A stretch of DNA of 41,804 nucleotides from Flavobacteriaceae bacterium (GTDB lineage: Bacteria; Bacteroidota; Bacteroidia; Flavobacteriales; Flavobacteriaceae), in NCBI GenBank assembly GCA_027073495.1, contig JALSVQ010000141.1, positions 1 through 41,804 on the forward strand, read 5' to 3'. The notes beneath the pieces were generated by a model. The model did not search any database, had not been told where the DNA came from, and worked only from the letters and a program-made list of their open reading frames with translations. Made by a program: the position numbers and the translations under genes. This document shows positions 1 through 8,776 of the stretch, one piece after another (the stretch's first letter is position 1; every line of letters starts with the position of its first letter).

Positions 1-2
1 TC

Positions 3-785
3 TCCGTTGGAGCAAATCTAGCAATGGCATTTATGCTTGCTGTAGAACAAGAATATGACGAATTGGCTTATGCCGTAAAACACTTCCAAGATACCGTAAT
101 GCGTTTACGCTATTCTTCGGTGCCAACTTTGATTACCCCAAGAGGTATGACCTTTGGAGGCGCATTAGAGATGAGTATGCACGTAGATAAAGTAGTAGCT
201 GCTGCAGAAACATATACAGGACTTGTAGAATTTGGAGTAGGAATTATTCCAGGAGGAGCAGGAACTAAAGAAATGACCAAACGTGTTGCAGATTTATGGG
301 TTAAAGATGATGTTAAACTCAATCGTTTACGTGATGCTTTTATCAATATAGCAATGGCAAAAGTGAGTACTTCTGCTTACGAAGCTTATGATCTAGGTTT
401 TTATCAAAAAGGAAAAGATGTAGTTGTAGTTAATGAACTTCGTCAGATAGCAACAGCAAAACGCTATGCCTTGCAAATGCTTGAAGATGGTTACATACAA
501 CCTGTACCTCAAAAAGTACAAGTTATGGGGCAACAAGCACTAGGAATGTTCCTTGTTGGTACAGACAGTCTTGAAAAAGGAAGATACGCTTCAGAACACG
601 ATAAGAAAGTAGCAAATAAGCTGGCTTATATTATGGCAGGAGGTGATATTTCTGAACCACAATTGGTTTCTGAATCGTATTTACTAGAATTAGAACGTGA
701 AGCCATTTTGAGTTTGTTTACCGAGCCAAAAACATTGGAACGTATCCAACATACTTTAAAAACAGGGAAACCACTTAGAAATTAG
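3..785 (+). CDS. 3-hydroxyacyl-CoA dehydrogenase/enoyl-CoA hydratase, C-terminal part
   Basis: The gene is cut by the left edge; the frame is open from base 3, so the internal ATG at 24 is not the start. About 260 residues are visible. They look like the crotonase half of the large bifunctional beta-oxidation enzyme (FadN/FadB type), which hydrates enoyl-CoA and oxidises 3-hydroxyacyl-CoA. Seen: SVGANLA at the visible start, GGALEMSMH, and the acyl-CoA pocket segment EFGVGIIPGGAG. In the FadN arrangement the NAD-binding dehydrogenase half is N-terminal, so it should lie outside the window. Thiolase and acyl-CoA dehydrogenase follow in the same direction, consistent with one beta-oxidation operon. 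The stop TAG at 783-785 lies inside the left inverted repeat of the next module. Confidence 0.85.
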   Translation, partial: SVGANLAMAFMLAVEQEYDELAYAVKHFQDTVMRLRYSSVPTLITPRGMTFGGALEMSMHVDKVVAAAETYTGLVEFGVGIIPGGAGTKEMTKRVADLWVKDDVKLNRLRDAFINIAMAKVSTSAYEAYDLGFYQKGKDVVVVNELRQIATAKRYALQMLEDGYIQPVPQKVQVMGQQALGMFLVGTDSLEKGRYASEHDKKVANKLAYIMAGGDISEPQLVSESYLLELEREAILSLFTEPKTLERIQHTLKTGKPLRN

Positions 786-811
786 ACCTATGGACTTCTA
801 GACACTAGACG
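782..811. repeat. Left GTCTA/TAGAC inverted repeat of four-helix-bundle module
   Basis: The block carries TAGAC three times. Its reverse complement aligns with the block at 1190-1218, sharing GTCTA units about 7 nt apart and a TCTAA end. The two blocks bracket the four-helix-bundle gene exactly. Confidence 0.6.
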
Positions 812-812
812 T

Positions 813-1175
813 ATGACACAAGTTGAAAAACATAATTTTAAAAAACTATTGATTTGGAAACAAAGTTTAGAGCTCGTTTTTGAAACGTATAATGTAACTA
901 AAAATTTTCCTGCAGAAGAAAAGTTTGGGTTAGTAAGTCAATTGAACCGATGTTCAGTTTCTATACCATCAAATATAGCAGAAGGAAGTAGTAAAAGTTC
1001 TAAAAAACATTTCAAAATATTTTTAGAGACAGCTCTAGGTTCAGCTTATGAATGGGAAACACAAATAATTTTAGCTAAAGGGCTAAATTATATAACAAAG
1101 GAAAAATTTAATCAGTTAGAAAAAAACATTAATGATATTCAAAAAATGATATCATCATTTAAAGATAAAATATAA
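813..1175 (+). CDS. Four-helix-bundle protein (23S rRNA intervening-sequence family)
   Basis: A 120-residue helical protein of the family first found in 23S rRNA intervening sequences and related to the Avd accessory protein of diversity-generating retroelements. The family signature is visible: FKKLLIWKQS near the N-terminus, LVSQLNRCSVSIPSNIAEG in the middle, then FLETALGSAYEWE. Members form small helical-bundle oligomers; their cellular role is not settled. It sits between two beta-oxidation genes with no functional link and is bracketed by inverted GTCTA-rich repeats, which suggests it arrived as a small module. No reverse transcriptase or variable repeat is nearby, so this is not a complete retroelement. 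Confidence 0.9.
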   Translation: MTQVEKHNFKKLLIWKQSLELVFETYNVTKNFPAEEKFGLVSQLNRCSVSIPSNIAEGSSKSSKKHFKIFLETALGSAYEWETQIILAKGLNYITKEKFNQLEKNINDIQKMISSFKDKI

Positions 1176-1189
1176 ATCAAAGTGATATT

Positions 1190-1218
1190 AGTCTAAGGTC
1201 TAGGGTCTTTTAATCTAA
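1190..1218. repeat. Right GTCTA inverted repeat of four-helix-bundle module
   Basis: Two GTCTA units 7 nt apart, then GTCTT and a TCTAA end. It is the inverted partner of 782-811, with roughly 20 of 30 positions matching by eye. Confidence 0.6.
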
Positions 1219-1236
1219 TATCAAAAAAGTAGCGAT

Positions 1237-2421
1237 ATGAAAACAGCATATATAGTAAAAGGTTTTAGAACAGCAGTAGGAAAAGCTCCAAAAGGAACAT
1301 TCCGTTTTAAAAAACCAGACGAATTAGCGGCAGAAACCATTAAATATTTAATGAGCAAAGTGCCCGAATTAGACAAAGAACGCATCGATGATGTGATTGT
1401 GGGTAATGCTATGCCAGAGGCAGAACAAGGACTTAATATTGGTCGATTAATTGCACTTATGGGATTAGATACAGATAGTGTACCAGGTGTTACAGTCAAT
1501 AGATATTGTGCCTCAGGATTGGAAACTATAGCTACAGCAGTAGCTAAAATACAAAGTGGTATGGCAGATTGTATCATTGCAGGAGGTGTAGAGAGTATGA
1601 GTTATATTCCTATGGGAGGTTATCGTCCAACACCAAATTACAATGTAGCAGTTCAAGGGCACGAAGATTATTATTGGGGAATGGGACTTACTGCAGAAGC
1701 AGTAGCCAATCAATTTAATGTCTCACGTGAAGACCAAGATGCTTTTGCATTAGAGTCGCATAGACGAGCTTTGGCGGCCATTGATAATGGTACTTTCAAA
1801 GATGATATTGTACCAATTACAGTAGAACAAATTTATATTGATAAAGATGGTAAACGCAAAACAAAAGAATATGTAGTCGATACTGATGAAGGACCTCGTC
1901 GTGGTTCATCTATAGAAGCTTTAGCACGTTTACGTCCCGTTTTTGCTAATGGAGGATCTGTAACGGCAGGAAATTCATCACAAATGAGTGATGGTGCTTC
2001 ATTTGTATTAGTTATGAGTGAAGAAATGGTAAAAGAACTTGGTGTAAAACCAATGGCAAAAATGCTTTCTTATGCTGCAGTAGGAGTAGAGCCACGTATT
2101 ATGGGAATAGGTCCTGTTAAAGCCATTCCGAAAGCATTAGAAAAAGCAGGATTAACTATTGCAGATATTGATTTATTTGAATTGAACGAAGCCTTCGCGT
2201 CGCAATCACTTGCTGTAATTAAAGAGTTAGGTTTAGATAAAGAAAAAGTAAATGTAAACGGAGGAGCTATTGCCTTAGGGCATCCACTTGGATGTACAGG
2301 TTCTAAGCTGACTGTACAAGTATTGAACGAACTGAAACGCCGTGGAGGTAAATATGGTGTAGTGACTATGTGTGTTGGTACTGGTCAAGGTGCTGCTGGC
2401 GTATATGAATTATTAGATTAA
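1237..2421 (+). CDS. fadA: Acetyl-CoA C-acyltransferase (3-ketoacyl-CoA thiolase)
   Basis: A 394-residue thiolase, full length for the family. It cleaves 3-ketoacyl-CoA with CoA to acetyl-CoA and a shortened acyl-CoA, the last beta-oxidation step. The catalytic residues are in place: nucleophile Cys91 in RYCASGLE, His349 in GHPLGCTG, and Cys379 in MCVGTGQG. The NEAFA segment is also present. The start has a good family N-terminus (MKTAYIVKGFRTAVGK). The next gene begins 22 bp downstream, so co-transcription is likely. A biosynthetic acetoacetyl-CoA thiolase would look similar, but the neighbours favour degradation. Confidence 0.93.
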   Translation: MKTAYIVKGFRTAVGKAPKGTFRFKKPDELAAETIKYLMSKVPELDKERIDDVIVGNAMPEAEQGLNIGRLIALMGLDTDSVPGVTVNRYCASGLETIATAVAKIQSGMADCIIAGGVESMSYIPMGGYRPTPNYNVAVQGHEDYYWGMGLTAEAVANQFNVSREDQDAFALESHRRALAAIDNGTFKDDIVPITVEQIYIDKDGKRKTKEYVVDTDEGPRRGSSIEALARLRPVFANGGSVTAGNSSQMSDGASFVLVMSEEMVKELGVKPMAKMLSYAAVGVEPRIMGIGPVKAIPKALEKAGLTIADIDLFELNEAFASQSLAVIKELGLDKEKVNVNGGAIALGHPLGCTGSKLTVQVLNELKRRGGKYGVVTMCVGTGQGAAGVYELLD

Positions 2422-2443
2422 AATATTATTTAGATAAAATATT

Positions 2444-4213
2444 ATGGAAACAATAAAAGGAGGAGAATTTTTAGTAAAAGAAGTAAAAGAAATTTTTATT
2501 TCGGAAGAATTTACCGAAGAGCAGTTAATGATGCGTGAGGCAGTAACAGAATTTATAGACCGTGAAGTTTGGCCATTGAAAGACCGTTTTGAACAGAAAG
2601 ATTATGCATTAACCGAAGAATTAATGCGTAAAGCAGGAGAGATGGGCTTATTAGGCGTTTCAATACCTGCTAAATATGGTGGTATGGAAATGGGATTTGT
2701 TTCAACAATGTTGGTTACAGATATTATCTCTGGAGCAACAGGTTCTTTGGGAACGGCATTTGGAGCGCATACAGGTATTGGTGTTATGCCAATATTTCTT
2801 TATGGTACAGAAGAACAACGCATGAAATATTTACCAGACTTAGTCTCAGGTAATAAATTTGGAGCATATTGTTTGACAGAACCTGGATCAGGATCAGATG
2901 CTAATTCAGGTAAAACTACTGCTACTTTGAGTGATGATGGCAAGCATTATCTTATCAATGGTGCTAAGATGTGGATATCAAATGCTGGTTTTGCTGAAAT
3001 TTTTACAGTTTTTGCACGTATCGGTGATGATAAAAATATCACTGCTTTTATTGTAGAATATGATAAAAATAATCCTAATGGAATCACATTAGGTGAAGAA
3101 GAAGGTAAATTAGGTATTAAATCATCATCAACACGTCAAGTATTCTTTAATGATACCAAAGTGCCTGTAGAAAACATTCTATCAGAACGTGATGAAGGTT
3201 TTAAAATAGCATTGAATGCACTGAACGTAGGACGTATTAAGTTGGCAGCAGCTTGTTTAGATGCAGGAAAACGTGTGATTACAGAGAGTATAATTTATGC
3301 TAATGAACGCAAGCAGTTTAAAACACCAATAGGACAATTTGGAGCGATACAATATAAACTTGCAGAAATGGCAACAAGTACTTTTGTAAGTGATGCGGGT
3401 AGTTACCGTGCAGCTAAAGATGTAGAAAATTACATAACTTATCTTGTTGATAATAAAGGAATGGAAGAGCACGAAGCAGAGCTTAAAGCTTTTAGTGAAT
3501 ATGCTATTGAAGCAGCAATTTTGAAAGTATATGCATCAGAAAGTGCACAGTTTGTAACTGATGAGGGAATTCAAATATTTGGAGGTATGGGATTTTCTAC
3601 CGAAATGCCTGTGGAATCTGCTTGGCGTGATGCACGTATAACACGTATTTACGAAGGAACTAATGAGATAAATCGTTTGTTGACTATAAGTATGTTACTT
3701 AAAAAAGCAATGAAAGGAAAGATTGACTTGTTAGGACCTGCAACCGAAGTAGGAAAAAGTTTGATGGCAATGCCTTCTTTTGATAAACCTGATTTTTCAG
3801 AACCAATGAGTGAAGAATTAGCTATGATTAAAAAACTTAAAGATGCATTTTTAATGCTATCGGGTAAAGCAGTACAGACTTTTGGTATGGATTTAGGCAA
3901 AGAGCAACAGCTTGTTACACTTGCTGCTAATGTAATGATTGAAATTTACATGGCAGAATCTGCTATTCTTAAAGCGAAGAAAGTAGCCAAAGAAAGTCGT
4001 TATGCTATGGCTTCATTGAACTTGTTTAATGCTGTTCAAAAAATAGAAAAATATGGCAAAGAGGCTATTATGTATTTTGCTTCTAGCGATGAACAACGTA
4101 TGATGTTGATGGGCTTGAAACGCTTTACTAAATATACCAATATGCCTAATCCTGTACAATTACGTAAAATAATTGCAAAAGAATTATTAGAAGCAAATAA
4201 ATTTTGTTTCTAG
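2444..4213 (+). CDS. Acyl-CoA dehydrogenase, long form
   Basis: A 589-residue FAD-dependent acyl-CoA dehydrogenase that introduces the 2,3 double bond in acyl-CoA, the first beta-oxidation step. Seen in order: N-terminal helical domain, flavin/substrate segment YCLTEPGSGSDA, beta domain with WISNAG, and the C-terminal helical domain with IFGGMGFSTE and RIYEGTNEI, where Glu404 is the likely catalytic base. About 180 further residues after the core make it longer than the usual 380-residue enzyme, as in the long bacterial form. It closes the operon, and a strong hairpin follows the stop. Confidence 0.92.
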   Translation: METIKGGEFLVKEVKEIFISEEFTEEQLMMREAVTEFIDREVWPLKDRFEQKDYALTEELMRKAGEMGLLGVSIPAKYGGMEMGFVSTMLVTDIISGATGSLGTAFGAHTGIGVMPIFLYGTEEQRMKYLPDLVSGNKFGAYCLTEPGSGSDANSGKTTATLSDDGKHYLINGAKMWISNAGFAEIFTVFARIGDDKNITAFIVEYDKNNPNGITLGEEEGKLGIKSSSTRQVFFNDTKVPVENILSERDEGFKIALNALNVGRIKLAAACLDAGKRVITESIIYANERKQFKTPIGQFGAIQYKLAEMATSTFVSDAGSYRAAKDVENYITYLVDNKGMEEHEAELKAFSEYAIEAAILKVYASESAQFVTDEGIQIFGGMGFSTEMPVESAWRDARITRIYEGTNEINRLLTISMLLKKAMKGKIDLLGPATEVGKSLMAMPSFDKPDFSEPMSEELAMIKKLKDAFLMLSGKAVQTFGMDLGKEQQLVTLAANVMIEIYMAESAILKAKKVAKESRYAMASLNLFNAVQKIEKYGKEAIMYFASSDEQRMMLMGLKRFTKYTNMPNPVQLRKIIAKELLEANKFCF

Positions 4214-4242
4214 TCAAAAATAGTTTTTGATTATTATTCAAT

Positions 4243-4280
4243 AAAAAACCGATAGCATTATTTATGTTATCGGTTTTTTT
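4243..4280. terminator. Bidirectional terminator between acyl-CoA dehydrogenase and lipA
   Basis: Inverted repeat with ACCGATA and TATCGGT arms, flanked by A6 on the left and T7 on the right. It lies between convergent genes and can serve both strands. Confidence 0.85.
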
Positions 4281-4302
4281 ATAATATGTTGTGGGATAAA
4301 AA

Positions 4303-5160
4303 TTATTTCAAATGTTTATGTGCACGATATGAAGAACGTACTAATGCGCCACTTTCTACATGTCTAAAACCTAATTCCAATCCTATTTGTTCGTATTTTT
4401 TGAACTGCTCAGGTGTTACAAAATGCTTTACTGGTAAATGCTTTTTACTTGGTTGTAAGTATTGTCCAATGGTTACAATATCAACTTTGGCAGCTTTGAG
4501 GTCATGAAGTGTTTGTATTACTTCTTCTTCAGTTTCACCAAGACCAAGCATAATACCTGATTTTGTTCTTTTTTGTCCACTTTCTTTGATGTATTTAAGG
4601 ACTTCAAGGCTACGGTCATATTTGGCTTGTATTCTTACTTCACGTGTCAAACGTCTTACTGTTTCGAGATTGTGAGAAATAATTTCTGGAGCAGCAGCTA
4701 CCAAGCGATCTATGTTTGTTTTGTTTCCTTGAAAATCAGGAATCAGAGTTTCTAATGTTGTATTTGGGTTTGCTCTGCGTATGGCCTGTATGGTTTCACT
4801 CCAAATGATAGAACCACCATCTTTGAGGTCATCACGGTCTACAGAGGTGATTACTGCATGTTTTATATGCATTAGTTTTATAGAACGTGCTACTTTTTCG
4901 GGTTCTTCCCAATCTACAGTTTCAGGACGACCTGTTTTTACGCCGCAAAAACCACAAGAGCGTGTACAGATATTCCCTAGTATCATAAAGGTAGCTGTTC
5001 CTTCTCCCCAGCATTCTCCCATATTAGGGCAACTACCACTGGTACAGATGGTATTGAGATTGTATTTGTCAACTATGCTACGGAGCTCAGTGTATTTTTT
5101 TCCTGTAGGGAGTTTTACACGAATCCATTTTGGCTTTTTTATGGTAGTATTTGTACTCAT
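4303..5160 (-). CDS. lipA: Lipoyl synthase
   Basis: A 285-residue radical SAM enzyme that inserts two sulfur atoms into octanoyl groups on lipoyl domains of 2-oxoacid dehydrogenases and the glycine cleavage H protein. Both iron-sulfur sites are visible: the auxiliary cluster cysteines C39, C44 and C50 (CTSGSCPNMGEC) and the radical SAM CxxxCxxC at C65, C69 and C72. The C-terminal RSSYRA segment carries the serine that ligates the auxiliary cluster in characterised LipA. Length is normal. A complete promoter lies 20-47 bp upstream. No lipB is adjacent. Confidence 0.96.
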   Translation of the reverse strand: MSTNTTIKKPKWIRVKLPTGKKYTELRSIVDKYNLNTICTSGSCPNMGECWGEGTATFMILGNICTRSCGFCGVKTGRPETVDWEEPEKVARSIKLMHIKHAVITSVDRDDLKDGGSIIWSETIQAIRRANPNTTLETLIPDFQGNKTNIDRLVAAAPEIISHNLETVRRLTREVRIQAKYDRSLEVLKYIKESGQKRTKSGIMLGLGETEEEVIQTLHDLKAAKVDIVTIGQYLQPSKKHLPVKHFVTPEQFKKYEQIGLELGFRHVESGALVRSSYRAHKHLK

Positions 5161-5179
5161 TTAATGTCTTATTGAATGG

Positions 5180-5207
5180 CAAAAGTACAAATTTTTATTG
5201 ATACCAA
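5180..5207 (-). promoter_or_regulatory. lipA promoter
   Basis: On the minus strand, TTG, a 17-nt spacer, then TACTTTTG, matching the Bacteroidota pattern TTG-N17-19-TAnnTTTG. The predicted leader is short, about 15 nt. Confidence 0.7.
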
Positions 5208-5249
5208 TTGTTAATAGAAATGATTTATATAGCCAAATTATTTAAAACA

Positions 5250-5284
5250 AAAGAGCCTCAAAAAAATTAATTTCTGAGGCTCTA
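5250..5284 (-). terminator. Terminator of the HtrA gene
   Basis: GAGCCTCA and TGAGGCTC form a perfect 8-bp stem. On the minus strand it is followed by a T-rich run. It lies just after the protease stop. Confidence 0.75.
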
Positions 5285-5315
5285 AATCAAACAAATAGTT
5301 TGAACATGAATATTG

Positions 5316-6731
5316 TTATCTGTAGATGAAATTTACGAATTCACCTTCAGGATTTTTTAATGTTATTTTGAGGTATTCATTTGTTTTTCTATTCTTTATC
5401 AATGTTGCTACATCTTCTATCGAATAGATGTTTTGTCCATTTATTGCTGTTAAGACAAATGCTGTTGTAATACCACTTTGTTTAAGAACACTATTGTTAA
5501 TACTTGTTATCTTTACGCCCTGTTCCTTTTTGTACTTACTTAAGTTCTTGATAGTAATACCTAGACTTGGGATGTAAGTTTCATCATTTTCTGATAACGT
5601 AACCGTTGTCTCTAAGCTTTTGCCATTACGCAGATACGAAATTGTTACTTCATCATTGGGCTTCTTGGATTTCAAATAACCTAACAAAGCTGCAAATGTA
5701 TTAATTTTTATAGTATTAATCGCAATAATTATATCATTTTTTTGCAAATTTGCTAAATCAGCTGCTTGATTGGGTGTTACTTCTGTAATCAAAAAGCCTT
5801 CCGTTTGCGAAATGTTTAATTGTTTAGCTATAGAAGCATCAAGTCCTACGCCTTTTACACCAAGTATAGCACGCTGAACATGACCGTATTCTAAGAGGTC
5901 TTCAACTGTTTTCTTTACGATATTTGATGGTATGGCAAATGAATATCCAATGTATGAGCCGTTACCAGAATATATCATCGTGTTTATTCCTACCAATTCA
6001 CCGCGAGTATTGACCAACGCACCTCCACTATTACCAGGGTTTACCACAGCGTCCGTTTGAATGAATGAGTCGATATTTTTACTTCCTTCAAGGTCTCTAC
6101 TTTTTGCACTAACTATTCCTGCAGTGACTGTAGTATTGAGGTTAAAAGGATTTCCTACTGCAAGCACCCATTCGCCAATTTGAATATTGTCTGAATTAGC
6201 AAGGCTTACACTCGGTAAGTCTGTAGCGTCAATTTTTAATAAAGCAATATCTGTTTCGATATCTTTTCCTATGATTTGTGCTTTATACGTTTTTTTGTCA
6301 CTAAGGGTTATTTCAAGTTCATTAGCACCTTTTATTACATGATTATTTGTAATAATATAACCGTCAGGAGAAATAATAACTCCAGAACCTGTACCTTCTT
6401 GTTTGAGCATTTTGCTAGACTGCTGTCTTCCAAAATAGATGTCATACGGATTGTATTGCTGTACATAGCGCGTATTGCGTACGTGAACAACAGCAGGAAT
6501 AATTGATGCGGCAGCATCTTTAAAATCTAATCCAACAGCATTCCGCTCTTTGCTGGCTACATTGTTGTTTACAAAAATAGAATTACTTTTGCTGTCATTT
6601 TTTGCTGTTTCTTGAATGTTTACAGTACTGTTTTTTTCTAAAGCATTACTATTGGTGCTGTATTTTTGGAGTCCAAAAACGACCAAACCTCCTAATATAG
6701 CAACGGCAAATAGTTCTAAAATTCGTTTCAT
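5316..6731 (-). CDS. degQ: HtrA/DegQ-type periplasmic serine protease
   Basis: A 471-residue trypsin-like protease of the HtrA family, which degrades or holds misfolded envelope proteins. Residues 1-22 form a hydrophobic signal or anchor segment. The catalytic triad is complete: His131 (NNHV), Asp161 (TDIALL) and Ser235 (GNSGG). Two PDZ-like domains follow, at about 285-370 and 385-471. About 50 low-complexity residues separate the anchor from the protease domain. A hairpin terminator follows. It is monocistronic between lipA and a divergent acetyltransferase. Whether it is closer to DegQ, DegP or DegS cannot be decided by eye. Confidence 0.9.
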   Translation of the reverse strand: MKRILELFAVAILGGLVVFGLQKYSTNSNALEKNSTVNIQETAKNDSKSNSIFVNNNVASKERNAVGLDFKDAAASIIPAVVHVRNTRYVQQYNPYDIYFGRQQSSKMLKQEGTGSGVIISPDGYIITNNHVIKGANELEITLSDKKTYKAQIIGKDIETDIALLKIDATDLPSVSLANSDNIQIGEWVLAVGNPFNLNTTVTAGIVSAKSRDLEGSKNIDSFIQTDAVVNPGNSGGALVNTRGELVGINTMIYSGNGSYIGYSFAIPSNIVKKTVEDLLEYGHVQRAILGVKGVGLDASIAKQLNISQTEGFLITEVTPNQAADLANLQKNDIIIAINTIKINTFAALLGYLKSKKPNDEVTISYLRNGKSLETTVTLSENDETYIPSLGITIKNLSKYKKEQGVKITSINNSVLKQSGITTAFVLTAINGQNIYSIEDVATLIKNRKTNEYLKITLKNPEGEFVNFIYR

Positions 6732-6856
6732 TGTAATGGGTTTTTAATTAAACTGAATGCTATAACTGGTTAGTTTTATAATTCAAAATTAATACATTTA
6801 TGACCGCTAATAATGCTTTTAACGTTACTTTAACTGCTAAAATTCTGTTAAAAATG

Positions 6857-6864
6857 TATCTTTG
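6857..6864 (+). promoter_or_regulatory. Promoter -7 box that fixes the start of the GNAT gene
   Basis: A perfect TATCTTTG ends 4 nt before the ATG at 6869. It lies inside the longer open frame that begins at 6800, so that frame's upstream ATG would not be on the transcript. Confidence 0.65.
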
Positions 6865-6868
6865 TTTT

Positions 6869-7396
6869 ATGATCTATATCAAAAATAAAAATCTTACGCT
6901 TCGTAGCATAGCAACCGAGGATATTGATTTTCTCTTTCAAGTAGAAAATGATTCGAAGTACTTTCATTTGAGCGATAGTTATGGTCCTTATACGAAACAA
7001 GAATTATTAGGCTATATTGAGCAAGCTAAGCTATCTTTGGCTGTTTCCAAGCAATATCGTTTGGTCATTTGTACGCCAAAAGATATGCCAATTGGTTTTT
7101 TAGATTTATACGGTTATAATAAAACGGATCAATCAGTAGGCTTGGGAATTATTATTTATGATAAGCAATTTCGTAGACAAGGTTATGCCAAAAATGCTAT
7201 TGATTTGCTACAACAATGGGTTTTTAATACAGGAATGATACAAACCCTTTTTGCAGATGTTTTGGCAACTAATCAAAATAGTTTACTTTTGTTTCAGTCT
7301 TTAGGGTTTAAGCAATATAAAACTATTCCAAAATGGAATCCTTATCTTAAAGAGTTTAAACAAATGATTTGTTTAAAGTTTGAATTTAATTTATAA
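6869..7396 (+). CDS. GNAT-family N-acetyltransferase (RimL-like)
   Basis: A 175-residue acetyltransferase using acetyl-CoA; the substrate cannot be read from sequence. The acetyl-CoA loop RRQGYA is at residues 102-107, preceded by the beta-strand GLGIIIY. The C-terminal ATNQNSLLLFQSLGF segment is typical of the RimJ/RimL branch. The frame is open from an ATG at 6800, but family homology starts at MIYIKNKNLTLRSI and a TATCTTTG box lies between the two ATGs, so 6869 is preferred, with a very short or absent leader. mltG starts 3 nt after the stop, suggesting co-transcription. Confidence 0.85.
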   Translation: MIYIKNKNLTLRSIATEDIDFLFQVENDSKYFHLSDSYGPYTKQELLGYIEQAKLSLAVSKQYRLVICTPKDMPIGFLDLYGYNKTDQSVGLGIIIYDKQFRRQGYAKNAIDLLQQWVFNTGMIQTLFADVLATNQNSLLLFQSLGFKQYKTIPKWNPYLKEFKQMICLKFEFNL

Positions 7397-7399
7397 TAA

Positions 7400-8419
7400 A
7401 TGAAAAAAATTAGTGCTTTAGTTTTTCTAGCAATTTTAGCCATAGGAGGATATTCTTACATTAAAATATTTAAAAGTAATGTACGTATTAATCAAACGGT
7501 ATCGCTTTATTTTCCTGCTAAACAATCCTTAGAAGTATTGGAAGATAGTTTAAAACCATATCTGAAAGACATGAAATCTTTTGACTTATTAGCTGGACAA
7601 AAAAAACTGATTCATCCTCGAGGTGGATATTATACTATAAAACCAGGAATGAGTAATAATGCATTAGTCAATATGTTTCGCGCAGGTTTACAAAAGCCTG
7701 TAAAAGTTACATTCAACAATCAAGCTACACTTAAAGCATTAGCAAAACGTATTGCTACACAGCTTGAATCTGATGAAACGGCACTTTATAACACATTTAC
7801 AGATGCTTCTTTTTTAGCTGAAAACGGATTTAATAAACATACAGCCATTAGCATGTATTTGCCGAATAGTTATGCTATGTATTGGACGGTGTCTCCAGAA
7901 AAATTTAGAGCAAAAATGCTTCGAAATTATCGTAAATTTTGGAATAAAAAACGTTTGGATAAAGCAAGAAAACTAAATTTATCTCCAGAGCAAGTAATAA
8001 CATTAGCAGCAATAGTAAATGCGGAAACTGTTAAAGCTGATGAACGCCCACGTGTAGCAGGAGTGTATCTCAATAGGCTCAAAAAAGGTTGGCCGTTAGA
8101 AGCAGACCCTACTATCAAATATGCACTGATTCAAAAAATAGGAAAAGACACGATTATACGAAGAGTCTTAAATAAAGATAAGTTAATTGACTCTCCATAC
8201 AATACATATAAAAATGTAGGTTTACCACCAGGACCAATTAACATGCCTGACATTTCTTCAATAGATGCCGTGTTGAACGCTGAAAATCATAGTTATATGT
8301 TTTTTGTAGCCAGTGTAAAACGGTTAGGTTATCACGAATTTTCAAAAACATTGGCACAGCATAACCGTTATGCACAAAAATATCACGATTATATCAATAA
8401 GTTAGGAATTAGACGCTAA
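7400..8419 (+). CDS. mltG: Endolytic murein transglycosylase
   Basis: A 339-residue inner-membrane enzyme that cleaves nascent glycan strands and helps end peptidoglycan polymerisation. Residues 5-22 form one membrane segment; the rest is periplasmic. The YceG/MltG core is clear: IVNAETVKADER with the conserved catalytic-type Glu209, VAGVYLNRL, ADPTIKYAL, SPYNTYKNVGLPPGPI and a closing YHEFSKTLAQHN. Length matches the family. The start codon is 3 nt after the acetyltransferase stop, and the next gene starts immediately after the stop, so three genes form a tight unit. Confidence 0.95.
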   Translation: MKKISALVFLAILAIGGYSYIKIFKSNVRINQTVSLYFPAKQSLEVLEDSLKPYLKDMKSFDLLAGQKKLIHPRGGYYTIKPGMSNNALVNMFRAGLQKPVKVTFNNQATLKALAKRIATQLESDETALYNTFTDASFLAENGFNKHTAISMYLPNSYAMYWTVSPEKFRAKMLRNYRKFWNKKRLDKARKLNLSPEQVITLAAIVNAETVKADERPRVAGVYLNRLKKGWPLEADPTIKYALIQKIGKDTIIRRVLNKDKLIDSPYNTYKNVGLPPGPINMPDISSIDAVLNAENHSYMFFVASVKRLGYHEFSKTLAQHNRYAQKYHDYINKLGIRR

Positions 8420-8776
8420 ATGAAACTTTGGATTCTTGTTTTCTGTTTTTGTTTCACAGCGCTTGTAGCTGCACAAATACAAGTACAAGATACTATTAAT
8501 TCAGTTGATACTAAACGTTTTAGAACTGTAGTTTGTACTGAAGCTGCAGTTGCTTCAGTTACACTCGTTGGGCTTAATAAATTGTGGTATAGTGGCTACC
8601 CACGAAGTAAATTTCATTTTATCAATGATAATAATGCTTGGCTACAGATGGATAAAATGGGGCATTTCTCTAGTGCTTATTATATGGGGTCTTTAGGAGC
8701 TTCTACGATGCAATGGGCACCAACATTACAGTATGATAAGCATAATAATTTTCAGTTTAAAGTATTGTATTTCTAA
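8420..8776 (+). CDS. DUF2279-like protein, probably internally deleted
   Basis: A 118-residue product that begins like the Bacteroidota DUF2279 family. It has a signal peptide (about residues 1-19), then LVGLNKLWYSGYPRSKFHF, and DKMGHFSSAYYMG, the conserved start of the family's helical core. Relatives I recall run to roughly 300 residues with several hydrophobic helices after this point. Here the sequence jumps after STMQW to APTLQYDKHNNFQFKVLYF, which resembles the family's C-terminal tail. This suggests an in-frame deletion of the middle, leaving a probably non-functional remnant. The ATG abuts the mltG stop codon. The function of the family is unknown. Confidence 0.6.
   Translation: MKLWILVFCFCFTALVAAQIQVQDTINSVDTKRFRTVVCTEAAVASVTLVGLNKLWYSGYPRSKFHFINDNNAWLQMDKMGHFSSAYYMGSLGASTMQWAPTLQYDKHNNFQFKVLYF

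Noticed and set aside
813-1175. Diversity-generating retroelement around the four-helix-bundle gene
   Set aside because: No reverse transcriptase, template repeat or variable repeat is nearby.
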